From Bradyrhizobium sp. 139 (GTDB taxonomy: Bacteria; Pseudomonadota; Alphaproteobacteria; Rhizobiales; Xanthobacteraceae): DNA of 64,000 bases. Within the stretch, counting starts at the first letter, position 1. Each line of letters begins with the position of its first letter. Shown here piece by piece: positions 16,452 to 25,579 of the stretch. The notes under the pieces were generated by a model. That model was given only the letters and a program-made list of their open reading frames with translations. It was not told where the DNA came from and made no database searches. Made by a program: the position numbers and the translations under genes. The stretch spans positions 62,001-126,000 of the forward strand of contig NZ_JADPKS010000037.1 of NCBI RefSeq assembly GCF_023074175.1. Direction: 5' to 3'.

Positions 16452-19400
16452 GTGCAGACGACCCTCGCGCGGACCTTTGCAGCGTTGAGCGCCATCAACG
16501 AAGCGATCCTCTACGCGAAATCGCCGGACGAGCTGTACCAGAAGGTCTGCGACGCAGGGTTTGCGAGCGGGGACTTTTTGGCCGTTGCCGTGTTCCTGAT
16601 GGGACCGGATGGCCGGCGGTTGCAGTTTGCGGCCGGCTGTGGCGATGACATTTCGCGGCTGCGCTCCATCGTGATTACGACGGAAGCCGGCACACCCGAA
16701 GGCTCGGGCGTCGGCGGCGAAGCATTTCGCGATCAGAAGCTGTGCGTCAGCAACGACTATCTGAACGATCCGCGTTCGCTGGCGTGGCGTGCGGGCGCGG
16801 CCACAGCCCATATCGGTGCTGCTGCGGCGCTGCCGCTGCTCTGCAACGGCAAGAGTGTCGGCGTACTGTTCGTGACCCGCAGCGAAGCCAACTCGTTGAG
16901 CGAGCAGATGGTGTCGCTGTTCGAGCGCATGTCGGCCAACATTTCCTATGCACTGGAGAATTTCGCGCGCGAGACCGCACGGCAGACCGGTGAGCGGGCG
17001 ATGCGCCGGCTCAACCGCATGTTCGGCGCGATCAGCGCAACCAACGAGGCGATCCTGCGCGCCAAGTCCGAGCAGGAGCTATATCAGCTCGTGTGCGACG
17101 CCTCCGTGCATGGCGGCAAGTCGCTGGCGACCATCGTTCTGCTCCGCGAGCCGGACACGCACTGGATGGTTCCGGTCGCGTCCACTGGACAGAATCTCGA
17201 ACTCGTTACCCAGGCGCGCTACTCGATCGATCCGGAGAATCCTTACGGCAAGGGCATCTCCGGTGAGGCGTTCCGGACGCAGAAAGCCATCGTCGAGGAC
17301 GATCTCGCCAGCCGCACCAAGGGAACGCCGTGGGAGCAGGCCAACGTCAACACCGGCGTCGCCGCCTGCGTGGTCGCGCCGCTGATCAGGCACGGCGAAA
17401 GTGTCGGCGTGCTCCAGTTCTTCATCAGCCGCTCCTGGGCCAAGGACGAGGAGATCGTCGCGCTCCTGCTGCGCATGGCGGAGAACGTCTCGTTCGCGCT
17501 TGAGAATTTCGGGCGCGAAGCCGAGAAAGCCAGGTTCGCCGCGGAAGAAGAACGCCTGGCACGCATGTATGCGGCGCTCAGCGCCACCAACGAGGCGATC
17601 TTGCGCGCGCGGTCGCGCTCCGAGCTGTTCGACTTCGTCTGCGAGGCGACGGCGAAGGGGGCCAAGTTCACCTCGGTCACCGTTGCGCTCGCCGATCATC
17701 GCGCCGAGCTGTTGCGCGTCGTCGCCTGTTACGGGCCGAATGCGGATCAGGTCCGTAACTTCAAGTTTTCCACTTCCGATGAGGTGCCCGAAGGGCGCGG
17801 ACTGACAGGCACTGCGTTCCGCACCCGCCAGCCCGCTGTCAGCAACGACGTGCTCGCCGACGACCGCATTGCGCCGTGGCAGGCCAGCGCCCGCCGCAAC
17901 GGGATCGCGTCGTCCGCGGCGTTGCCGCTCTTCAACGGCGACCGGGTCGAGGGCGTATTCCTGTTCAATTCTCCGGAGTGCGACACCTTCACGGGCGAAT
18001 TCGTCGAGTTGCTGCGCAAACTCCAGGCCAATGTCGCCTTCGCGCTGGAGAATTTCGACCGCGCCGACGAGAAGGCGAAGGCCGATAAGCAGCGTAGCCG
18101 CCTGAGCGGCATGTTCGAGGCGCTGAGCGCCACAAACGAAGCCATCATGCGCGCAAAGAGCCGCGAGGAGCTGTTCGAAGTCGCATGCCAGGCGGCTGTG
18201 CTCGGCGATGTCTTTGCTTCGGCGACAATTGGCATCGTGGACGAAGGCCGCGAGCTTGTTCGTGTCGTAGCGGTAAAGGGACGCCTCCAAGAGCGGATGG
18301 GCGGGCGCACTTGCGTTGTCTCTGCCGATCATCCCGAGGGGCAGGGAATCATCGGCACGTCATTACGGACCCGAGCGCCGAGTGTCATCAACGACTATCT
18401 GAACGACCCGCGATCGGCGCATTGGCACTCCAAGGCGGCCGAAGACGGAACGCGGGCCGCTGCCAGCTTCCCGCTGTTGCGGGCGGGGCTTGAATCGATC
18501 GGCATTCTGCTCTTCCATGCACCGGAGGAAAATACATTCACGCCAGATCTGGTCGAGCTACTCGGACGTTTGGCCGAGAACGTCTCCTTTGCGCTCGATA
18601 ATTTCGATCGCGTCGAGGAGCAGGCCCGCACTGAGGCCCAGAAGGAACGCCTGACGCGCATGTTCGCGGCACTGAGCGCCACCAACGAGGCGATCATGAG
18701 AGCGAAGTCGCGCGCCGAGCTGTTCGACCTCGTCTGCCTCGCTGCATCGAACGGCGCAAAATTCACCTCCACCACCGTTGCGCTGGCCAAGGCCGGCAGC
18801 GATCAGCTGGAAATCGTGGCCAGCGCCGGACCGTCGTCCGACACCACGCGCAACGTCCGCCTCTCCGTCGATCCCGAGCGTCCCGAAGGTCGTGGGATGA
18901 GCGGCACGGCTTTTCGCACGCGCCAGCCGTGCATCAGCAACGATTATCTCAACGACGATCGCGTCCGCGCCTTCCACGCCGTCGTCCGAGGCGACGGCGC
19001 GCGGTCGGGTGCGGCATTCCCGCTGGTTGCGCACGACCAGGCTGTCGGCGTCATGATCTACATGTCGACCGAGCCGGACACATTTACGGCCGAGTTCGTC
19101 GAGCTGTTGCAGCGTCTCGCCGACAACGTCTCCTTTGCGATGGAAAATTTCGATCGCGCCGACGAGAAGACCGATGCTGACGAGCGGATCGAGTACCTCG
19201 CCTCGCATGACAGCCTGACCGATCTGCCGAACCGCGAGACCTTCAACGGGCTGTTGCGGGAGGCGATTGACGAAGCTCAGTGCCACGATCACCGTTTCGC
19301 CGTGCTCTTCATCGATCTCGACCGCTTCAAGGTCATCAACGATTCGCTCGGCCATGAGGCCGGCGATCTGCTCCTGCTCGAAGTGGCCAACCGGCTCCGC

Positions 19401-20567
19401 GGTGCGCTGCGGGCAAGCGACGTGGTGGCACGCCTCGGCGGCGACGAATTCGTGGTGATCCTCGACCAGTGCGGTGAGATCGACGACGTCCAGCGCATCT
19501 CGGCCGGGCTGCTCGCGGCGCTCGCCGAGCCCATGGAGCTCGCCGGCCACGAGTGCCACACCACGGCCTCGATCGGCATTGCGATGTATCCGGCCAATGG
19601 CTCCGACGCGCAGACCCTGACCAAGAACGCCGACATGGCGATGTATCTCGCCAAGGAAGACGGCAAGAACAGCTATCGCTTCTTCTCCAAGGAGGTGAAG
19701 ACGCAATCGATCGAGCGGCTGTCGCTCGAGAGCGCGCTACGCCGGGCGCTGGAGCGCGAGCAGTTCTCGCTGAACTACCAGCCCAAGGTGGACATGGAGA
19801 CCGGCCAGATTACCGGCGTGGAAGCGCTGCTGCGCTGGACCCACCCGGATCTCGGCAGCATCTCGCCGGCGCAGTTCATTCCGCTTGCGGAAGAGACCGG
19901 GCTGATCGTGCCGATCGGCCGCTGGGTGGTGAAGGAGGCCTGCGCGCAGGCGATGGCCTGGCAGCGCCGCGGCCTGTTGCCGGTGTCGATGGCGGTCAAC
20001 CTGTCGCCGCGGCAGTTTGTCGACGAACATCTGTTGCAGGACGTCGACGAGGCTCTGGCCGCCAGCGGCATGTCGCCCGTGTTGCTCCAGCTGGAGGTCA
20101 CCGAGAGCATGATGATGCGCAATGTCGGGCGCGCGCTGAAAGTACTCGATGCCATCCAGAGCCGCGGCATCCGCCTCGCCATCGACGATTTCGGCACCGG
20201 CTATTCGTCGATGTCGCTGATGAAGCATTTTCCGATCGACACTATCAAAATCGACCGTTCCTTCGTGCGCGACCTGCCGCAGGATTCGGAGGACCAGGCG
20301 ATCGCGCAGGCGATCATCAGCATGGGCAAGGCGCTCGGCATGACCGTAGTCGCCGAAGGCGTCGAGAACGTCGAGCAGGAGGCGTTCCTGCGCACCCATG
20401 GCTGCGACGAGATGCAGGGCTTCCTCATCTCCAAGCCGTTGCCGGCACAGCAGATGGCCGAGCTGCTGCGGCCGATGATCATGCCTGTCGCGCCGCCGCT
20501 CCAGCCGGAGCGGGACGTTGCCGCCGAAGAAGCCGCCGCGTTACGGCTGAAACGCGCTGTTGTCTGA
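16452..20567 (+). CDS. Cyclic-di-GMP signalling protein with five tandem GAF domains, GGDEF and EAL
   Basis: 1371 residues, no signal peptide or membrane segment, so cytoplasmic. Five GAF units begin near residues 7, 188, 370, 552 and 735, each with a version of FAALSATNEAI(M/L)RAKS and ending in VSFALENFDRA; the period is a very regular 181-183 residues. The GGDEF domain starts near 907 with SHDSLTDLPNR, has an intact GGDEF motif near 995 and an intact I-site RASD five residues before it. The EAL domain (from about 1095) keeps EALLRW, NLSPRQF, IDDFGTGYSS, IKIDRSFV and AEGVENVE, so both cyclase and phosphodiesterase sites look functional. The start is GTG. It converges on a small unknown gene and an exopolysaccharide cluster. 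Confidence 0.95.
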   Translation: MQTTLARTFAALSAINEAILYAKSPDELYQKVCDAGFASGDFLAVAVFLMGPDGRRLQFAAGCGDDISRLRSIVITTEAGTPEGSGVGGEAFRDQKLCVSNDYLNDPRSLAWRAGAATAHIGAAAALPLLCNGKSVGVLFVTRSEANSLSEQMVSLFERMSANISYALENFARETARQTGERAMRRLNRMFGAISATNEAILRAKSEQELYQLVCDASVHGGKSLATIVLLREPDTHWMVPVASTGQNLELVTQARYSIDPENPYGKGISGEAFRTQKAIVEDDLASRTKGTPWEQANVNTGVAACVVAPLIRHGESVGVLQFFISRSWAKDEEIVALLLRMAENVSFALENFGREAEKARFAAEEERLARMYAALSATNEAILRARSRSELFDFVCEATAKGAKFTSVTVALADHRAELLRVVACYGPNADQVRNFKFSTSDEVPEGRGLTGTAFRTRQPAVSNDVLADDRIAPWQASARRNGIASSAALPLFNGDRVEGVFLFNSPECDTFTGEFVELLRKLQANVAFALENFDRADEKAKADKQRSRLSGMFEALSATNEAIMRAKSREELFEVACQAAVLGDVFASATIGIVDEGRELVRVVAVKGRLQERMGGRTCVVSADHPEGQGIIGTSLRTRAPSVINDYLNDPRSAHWHSKAAEDGTRAAASFPLLRAGLESIGILLFHAPEENTFTPDLVELLGRLAENVSFALDNFDRVEEQARTEAQKERLTRMFAALSATNEAIMRAKSRAELFDLVCLAASNGAKFTSTTVALAKAGSDQLEIVASAGPSSDTTRNVRLSVDPERPEGRGMSGTAFRTRQPCISNDYLNDDRVRAFHAVVRGDGARSGAAFPLVAHDQAVGVMIYMSTEPDTFTAEFVELLQRLADNVSFAMENFDRADEKTDADERIEYLASHDSLTDLPNRETFNGLLREAIDEAQCHDHRFAVLFIDLDRFKVINDSLGHEAGDLLLLEVANRLRGALRASDVVARLGGDEFVVILDQCGEIDDVQRISAGLLAALAEPMELAGHECHTTASIGIAMYPANGSDAQTLTKNADMAMYLAKEDGKNSYRFFSKEVKTQSIERLSLESALRRALEREQFSLNYQPKVDMETGQITGVEALLRWTHPDLGSISPAQFIPLAEETGLIVPIGRWVVKEACAQAMAWQRRGLLPVSMAVNLSPRQFVDEHLLQDVDEALAASGMSPVLLQLEVTESMMMRNVGRALKVLDAIQSRGIRLAIDDFGTGYSSMSLMKHFPIDTIKIDRSFVRDLPQDSEDQAIAQAIISMGKALGMTVVAEGVENVEQEAFLRTHGCDEMQGFLISKPLPAQQMAELLRPMIMPVAPPLQPERDVAAEEAAALRLKRAVV

Positions 20568-20882
20568 CGGTTGCGGGTGCAGCTCGCGGACGTCGTCTTC
20601 CTTGACTGCCGCCTTGCGCGGAAAATCATCCGAACAGGGGAGCGAGGTTTGCTCGGCGAGCAGTTCGAGAAGGGCACGCGCACCTTCGGCAAAGCTCGAG
20701 CCCTCGTCCAGACCGAGTTCGCAACACCACGCGTGTCGCATCGGCTCGTGCGCGTCGAACACGGCCATCGCCGGTCCCCACCACCAGGCCGGTGCCGGCG
20801 ATCGTTCGTCCTCCGGCACGGTGTGCCAGAGAATGAGCTCGTCCATCACGCGCTCGAATTGCAGGCCTGCGGCCTGATGCAT
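20541..20882 (-). CDS. Hypothetical protein, 113 residues
   Basis: I do not recognise a family. The ATG at 20882 is chosen because GGAGG lies three bases upstream; the frame is open to 21095, but the extra residues are arginine-rich and unconvincing. The protein is acidic, with tryptophan-rich PAWWWGPAMAVFD and the segment MRHAWCCELGLDEGSSFAEG. It overlaps the 3' end of the GGDEF-EAL gene by 27 bases on the opposite strand. It lies downstream of galE on the same strand, with a gap of about 220 bases. Confidence 0.6.
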   Translation of the reverse strand: MHQAAGLQFERVMDELILWHTVPEDERSPAPAWWWGPAMAVFDAHEPMRHAWCCELGLDEGSSFAEGARALLELLAEQTSLPCSDDFPRKAAVKEDDVRELHPQPSDNSAFQP

Positions 20883-21101
20883 TCGCCTCCGTGCTCCCTT
20901 GGGCCGCGCCTGAAAGCAGCGATGCGCCGACTCGATCCTTGTCTTCGTGGTAAAAAAATCGGCTCGCGCTGTTTGTCGAGCCACGTGTGCCGCTTGCGTC
21001 GGCGGCCATACGAAAACGTGCGGCGGCCCGGAAAGTTGCCAACGCCGACATAGTCTCTTTAGCCGCTCAGGGTCCCTGCCGGCAAGGCGCAACAAGGGTG
21101 C

Positions 21102-22094
21102 CTAGCGCTGCCGGAGCGGATGGGCCGTCTGGTGCCAGGCCCACGCCGTGCGGATCACGGTAGGCAGGTCGGAGTGACGCGGCACGAAGTTCAGCACCTT
21201 TCGTGCGGCGGAGGCATCGGCGACCAGATAGGTGGGGTCACCCGCGCGGCGCGGTTTGACGGTGTGCGGCACCTCGCGCCCGGTCTCCTGCCTGATGGCA
21301 TTCAGGATCTCGCGGACCGAAAAGCCGGAGCCGGTGCCGAGATTGAAGCTGCCGCCGGCATGTCCCGTTCCCAGGAGCTTCAGTGCCGCGACATGCGCCG
21401 CTGCGAGGTCGGTGACATGGATATAGTCGCGGATCGCGGTGCCGTCGGGCGTATCGTAATCATCGCCGAACACGGCGAAGTCGACATGGCCCTGGAGCGC
21501 CATCATGGCCCGCGGAATGAGATGCGTTTCGTTGTCACGCAACTCGCCGATGCCGCCGGCCGGATCGGCGCCGCTGGCATTGAAATAGCGCAGGCAGAAC
21601 GCGCCGAAGCCATAGGCTGCGCGGTAATCGGCGAGCATGCGCTCGATCATCCATTTCGACGCGCCGTAGGGATTGATCGGTGCGCAGGGGAAGTCTTCCG
21701 GCAGCTCCTTGGAATCGGCGTTGCCGTAGACGGCGCCGGTCGAGGAGAACACGATGCGATGGCAGCCTGCGTTGCGCATCGCCTGCAGCAGCGACAGCGT
21801 GCCTTGTACGTTGTTGATGTAGTATTTCTGCGGGTCGGTCATGGACTCGCCGACGAGGCTTGCCGCGGCGAAATGCATCACCGCCGAAACCTTGTGGTCG
21901 GCGAAGGCGCGCGCCAGCGCGGCGCCGTCGAGCAGATCGCCCGTCACAAGCGGGCCGGCGACGAAGCTGCGATGACCTGTCGAGAGATTGTCATAAACGA
22001 CGGGCTGATAGCCGGCGGCAGACAGTGCGCGGCAGGCATGCGAGCCAATATAGCCCGCGCCTCCTGTGACGAGGACGGTCGGTCGGTCGGTCAT
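21102..22094 (-). CDS. galE: UDP-glucose 4-epimerase
   Basis: 330-residue extended SDR enzyme making UDP-galactose for polysaccharide synthesis. The Rossmann motif is VTGGAGYIGSHACRAL near residues 9-24, the catalytic pair sits in SSTGAVYG (Ser/Thr) and NPYGASKWMIE (YxxxK), and RYFNASGADP and YIHVTDLA are conserved epimerase segments. It follows the WecG/TagA-type transferase gene by 19 bases, so it is the third gene of the operon gumC-like, wecG-like, galE. The coding start contains four GGTC/GACC units (22077-22092), a short simple-sequence repeat. Confidence 0.95.
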   Translation of the reverse strand: MTDRPTVLVTGGAGYIGSHACRALSAAGYQPVVYDNLSTGHRSFVAGPLVTGDLLDGAALARAFADHKVSAVMHFAAASLVGESMTDPQKYYINNVQGTLSLLQAMRNAGCHRIVFSSTGAVYGNADSKELPEDFPCAPINPYGASKWMIERMLADYRAAYGFGAFCLRYFNASGADPAGGIGELRDNETHLIPRAMMALQGHVDFAVFGDDYDTPDGTAIRDYIHVTDLAAAHVAALKLLGTGHAGGSFNLGTGSGFSVREILNAIRQETGREVPHTVKPRRAGDPTYLVADASAARKVLNFVPRHSDLPTVIRTAWAWHQTAHPLRQR

Positions 22095-22113
22095 GTGGTC
22101 TTCTACTCTTCTC

Positions 22114-22920
22114 TCAGCGATTGAAAGGCCGGTTGCGGCTGAAGAGAAGATAGAGCGCGCGAGGGTTGGTGGTCAAATAGCGCCAGAACAGGCGGCGTGG
22201 CTCGAGCCAGGTGCGCCAAACCCATTCGAGTCCGATTTTCTGCATCCATTGCGGCGCGCGGGACCGGCTGCCCGATAAAAAGTTGAACAAGCCGCCGGAT
22301 GTCTTGATAACGCCAACATTGGTCAACTGCGGCGCGTACTCCTCCACGAATGCCTGCTCATTGGGCACGCCGAGCGCGATCCAGAGATAATCCGGCGCGA
22401 GCGCGTTGATCTCCTCGACTTTGGCGCGCAGGGCGTCGCCGCGCAGATAGCCGTGGCTGTACCCGACGATCTTGAGGTTCGGATACAGACTGCGGACATT
22501 CTCGACCGCCGCGGTGTTCTCGGCTTCGCTGGCGCCGAACATGTAGAAGGTGCGGCCAGCGGCTTCGGCCTTGCGCGCGACCACGTGGAACAAATCGGTG
22601 GTCGCGACGCGCTCCGGCAGCGGAAACCAGGATTGCAGCTTTGAGACGGTGACCAGCGGCTGGCCGTCGGCATTGATCAAATCGGCGGCGCGGAACAGGC
22701 GCTCGGTCTGCGGCTCGGTCGAGCAGCGCGCCAGCACCTCGCCATTGGCCGAGGTCAGGTACAGCGGACGGCCGATACGATGACGCGGATCGGTGGCCTC
22801 GATCATGAAATCGGCGGTCGCTTCCAGATCGAGCGCGGCCATGCGAAGGCCGCCGACGGAGATCCGCGGCACGTCGGCAGTCGCGGCCCGGCCGTCCAGA
22901 TTGACGCGGCGCTCAAGCAT
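22114..22920 (-). CDS. WecG/TagA/CpsF-family glycosyltransferase
   Basis: 268-residue GT26 transferase that would add a sugar to a membrane-linked lipid intermediate at the cytoplasmic face. The family signatures YLTSANGEVLARCS, the LINADGQPLV segment (NADG core), FYMFGASEAENTAAVENV and the APDYLWIALGVPNEQAFVEE block are present. Its start overlaps the end of the GumC-like gene by 8 bases, implying translational coupling. Likely donor sugars in this family are UDP-ManNAcA or UDP-glucose/N-acetyl sugars; the specific one cannot be read from sequence. Confidence 0.92.
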   Translation of the reverse strand: MLERRVNLDGRAATADVPRISVGGLRMAALDLEATADFMIEATDPRHRIGRPLYLTSANGEVLARCSTEPQTERLFRAADLINADGQPLVTVSKLQSWFPLPERVATTDLFHVVARKAEAAGRTFYMFGASEAENTAAVENVRSLYPNLKIVGYSHGYLRGDALRAKVEEINALAPDYLWIALGVPNEQAFVEEYAPQLTNVGVIKTSGGLFNFLSGSRSRAPQWMQKIGLEWVWRTWLEPRRLFWRYLTTNPRALYLLFSRNRPFNR

Positions 22921-25288
22921 ATTGTCTGCCTCGCTGGCCCGCTTGGGCTGCGGGGGTAAGCTCGTCGAGCACGACGCCGACGAGCTTGCGCTCGGCGCGG
23001 CCGAGCGTGTTCAGGATTTCTTCCAGGCTGTCGTTGATGTCGAGGCTGGTCGGCAGCACGGCCACCAGCGCGTCGGCATCATCGAGCAGCTTGCGGCCGC
23101 CGGTCGTGAGTGGCGACACGGGGCCGTCGAGGACCACGATGTCATAGCCGCCGGCGGAGCGCGCCTGCTCAATTGCCTTGCGGATGGCGTCGGTCGCCTT
23201 GCCGGCCTCGTTCCCGGCAGCCGGCAGCACCGAGATGCCGTTGACTGTCTTGATCTCGCGCGCGGCCTTGCCGCCGATCGAGAGCCAGCCGAGCCGGCTC
23301 GGCCCGCTCTTGCCGGGACGGTTGACCCTGTTCGAGAGCGAGTGCGCCTGATGGTCGGCATCGATCATCAGCACGCGGGCGCCGTCACGCGCGGCCGCGA
23401 GCGCGAAGTTCAGTGCCGTCACGCTGCGCCCGGCGGTCTCGCCGGCACCGATGAGCGCGATGACCGGCATCGCCTTGCCGCCGGCACGCCGGGCCACCGC
23501 GGCGCGCATGTCGCGCCAGGCATTGAGCAGCGTCGTCAGGGGGAAGCCGGGGCGCAGCGTCGGCCAGCCCAGCCGGGTCAGATCGACGCCGCCGCCGGTG
23601 GCGAGGATGGCGCCGAGCGTGTGAATGACGTCGGCCTCCTGGAGGCGCGCGATCAGCGGCTTTTCGATCAGGGGCTTTTCGACCATCGAAGGTTGCAGCG
23701 GTGGCGCGGAAAGTTCCGGCAGCGCCTGCGCAACTTCCGGCGCTCGCGAAACTTGCTGGGGCTGGGCAACCTCCGGAGCCTGCGACACATTCGGAGCTCG
23801 CGCAGTGCCTGATGTCGGCCTGCGCTGGGGACGGGCTGGCGTGGGTGCCGGCGCGGCCGCACCGGCGAACAGGAGTTCGGCTGCGACGAACCAGCTCGAA
23901 GCGGCGATTGCGCCGAAGATGAAGCCGATCATGGCAAACATGCTCATCGCCGGCGGGAACGAACGCCGCTGCGGCACTGTCGCTTCGCCGATGACGCGAG
24001 CCGCCGAGGTGTTCAGGCTCTCCTGCTCCTCGGTCTCACGCGAACGCTTGAGGAAGGATTGATAGACGTCGCGGCTGGCATCGGCCTCGCGCTCGAGTTC
24101 GCGCAGGCGCACGGCGGCCTGGCTGAGCTGGACGCTCTGCCGCTTCTGCGCTTCCAGCGCCCTGTTGAGCGAGGCCTCGAAGTCGCGGGCGCGGGTCAGA
24201 TCGTTCTTGGCGGATTGGGCGAAGCGGTCGATCTCCTCGTTAATCGTGCGTTTGAGATCCTCGACCTGCTTCTCGGTCTGGCGCAGCGCCGGATGGCGCG
24301 GGCCAAGTTCGCCGGTCTGCTCCGCATATTTCTTGCGCGCGTCGGCATATTGCGCGCGCAGGTTAGCGATGGTCGGCGATTGGAGCGCCTCGGGAATCGC
24401 GCCGGCATCCGCAGCCGTGCGACGGCTCCCCTCGATCTGGTCGAGCCGCGCCTGCGCGTCCATGGTCGCCGCGCGGGCGGCGGAAAGCCGCTGGTTGCTG
24501 GCGGAGAGCTGCTGGTCGCTGATCAGCGCGTCCTGGGTGCCGACGAAATTGTTCTGGGCCTTGTAGGTTGCGAGCGCGGTCTCGGCGACGCGCAGCCGAT
24601 CGCGCAGTTCCTTGAGGCGGCCGGAGAGATCGCTGGTGGCGCGCCGTGCGGCCGAAGCCTGTGAGTTGCGGGATTCCGTGAGGTAGGTGCTGGTCACCGC
24701 GTTGGCGAGCATCGCAGCTTTCGCCGGATCGGTCGACCAGACCTCGATGTCGACGATGAAGCTCTTCTCGGTCTTACGGATCGTGATGTGCCTGTTCAGC
24801 GCCTCGAGCGCCGCAAGCTGCACTTCCTTGTTGTCCGCGGCGGAGGGCGCGCGGGGATGAAGGCCGATCAGACCGAGCAGCGACGACATCAGGCTGTTAC
24901 CGTCACCGCCGCCGCCGAATTCGGGGTCTTTGTCCAGGCCTACCTGCTGGATCACCCGAAGCAGCACGCTGTTGGATGTGATCAGGCGCGCCTGACTCTC
25001 CACCACCATGGACATGCCGGAGACATCCTGCGCGCGCGGCGTGAGCTCGCGATCGACGAGCTGAAGCTCACGCGGGTCGACATAGAGCTGTGCGGTGGCG
25101 GTGTAGCGGGGCGTCAGGCTCTTGCCGGCGGTGACGGCAAGCGTTGCACCGAGGAGGGCGGCAGCGGCAATCGCAACCTTCCTCTGCCAGAGCAAATCGA
25201 CGAGCTCCAGCACATTGAAGCCGGCCTGAGGCCTCTGTTGCGGGGTCCCCGGTCCGGCCCGATCGATCGGCTGGCTATAGTCAAGCAT
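22913..25288 (-). CDS. GumC/Wzz-type polysaccharide co-polymerase with degenerate BY-kinase domain
   Basis: 791-residue inner-membrane protein that would control chain length and export of the exopolysaccharide. The Wzz domain lies near residues 25-140, with the first membrane segment at AIAAAALLGATLAVTAG. A long periplasmic coiled coil covers about 170-420. The second membrane segment is at MFAMIGFIFGAIAASSWFVA, followed by a Pro/Ala-rich linker and a ParA/BY-kinase-like domain from about 590. That domain has Walker A' VLMIDADHQ, but its Walker A is GAGETAGRS, with arginine instead of lysine, and the C-terminus has no tyrosine cluster. Kinase activity is therefore doubtful. First gene of a three-gene minus-strand operon. 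Confidence 0.92.
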   Translation of the reverse strand: MLDYSQPIDRAGPGTPQQRPQAGFNVLELVDLLWQRKVAIAAAALLGATLAVTAGKSLTPRYTATAQLYVDPRELQLVDRELTPRAQDVSGMSMVVESQARLITSNSVLLRVIQQVGLDKDPEFGGGGDGNSLMSSLLGLIGLHPRAPSAADNKEVQLAALEALNRHITIRKTEKSFIVDIEVWSTDPAKAAMLANAVTSTYLTESRNSQASAARRATSDLSGRLKELRDRLRVAETALATYKAQNNFVGTQDALISDQQLSASNQRLSAARAATMDAQARLDQIEGSRRTAADAGAIPEALQSPTIANLRAQYADARKKYAEQTGELGPRHPALRQTEKQVEDLKRTINEEIDRFAQSAKNDLTRARDFEASLNRALEAQKRQSVQLSQAAVRLRELEREADASRDVYQSFLKRSRETEEQESLNTSAARVIGEATVPQRRSFPPAMSMFAMIGFIFGAIAASSWFVAAELLFAGAAAPAPTPARPQRRPTSGTARAPNVSQAPEVAQPQQVSRAPEVAQALPELSAPPLQPSMVEKPLIEKPLIARLQEADVIHTLGAILATGGGVDLTRLGWPTLRPGFPLTTLLNAWRDMRAAVARRAGGKAMPVIALIGAGETAGRSVTALNFALAAARDGARVLMIDADHQAHSLSNRVNRPGKSGPSRLGWLSIGGKAAREIKTVNGISVLPAAGNEAGKATDAIRKAIEQARSAGGYDIVVLDGPVSPLTTGGRKLLDDADALVAVLPTSLDINDSLEEILNTLGRAERKLVGVVLDELTPAAQAGQRGRQYA

Positions 25289-25579
25289 GGTCCCCAGCTT
25301 TCATTCCAACTGCCGCAGGCTGAGGGGTTACTCTTCGCTCTACGCCACGCACCCGGGATATAGGTGCCCAATCAACGCAACAGGGAAAATTAACCATACT
25401 CGGTGAGTGACTATTCACTGAAATGGCAAACAAAGCGTTTAAGCGCATGCCACTCTTCGACGCGTCGCCGTGACGCGAGCAATGGCGGGGCTCCTCAGAG
25501 ATTAACGGTTCATTACCGCGCGCAGTGTGGCCGCGAAGCTCCGCTCGTCCTGCGATCGGCCGCGCGCGCCCCATGGCCG
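25289..25579. other. Intergenic region upstream of the GumC-like gene
   Basis: About 290 AT-richer bases between two minus-strand genes. It probably carries the promoter of the gumC-like operon. A TTAACCAT element (25390-25397) resembles a CtrA half-site, but no second half-site is found at the proper distance. No gene seen. Confidence 0.5.

Noticed and set aside
20883..21095. N-terminal extension of the small hypothetical gene
   Set aside because: The extension is Arg-rich and lacks a ribosome site, while GGAGG directly precedes the ATG at 20882.
25390..25397. TTAACCAT as a CtrA binding site
   Set aside because: Only one half-site; no TTAA seven bases away, and such octamers occur by chance.
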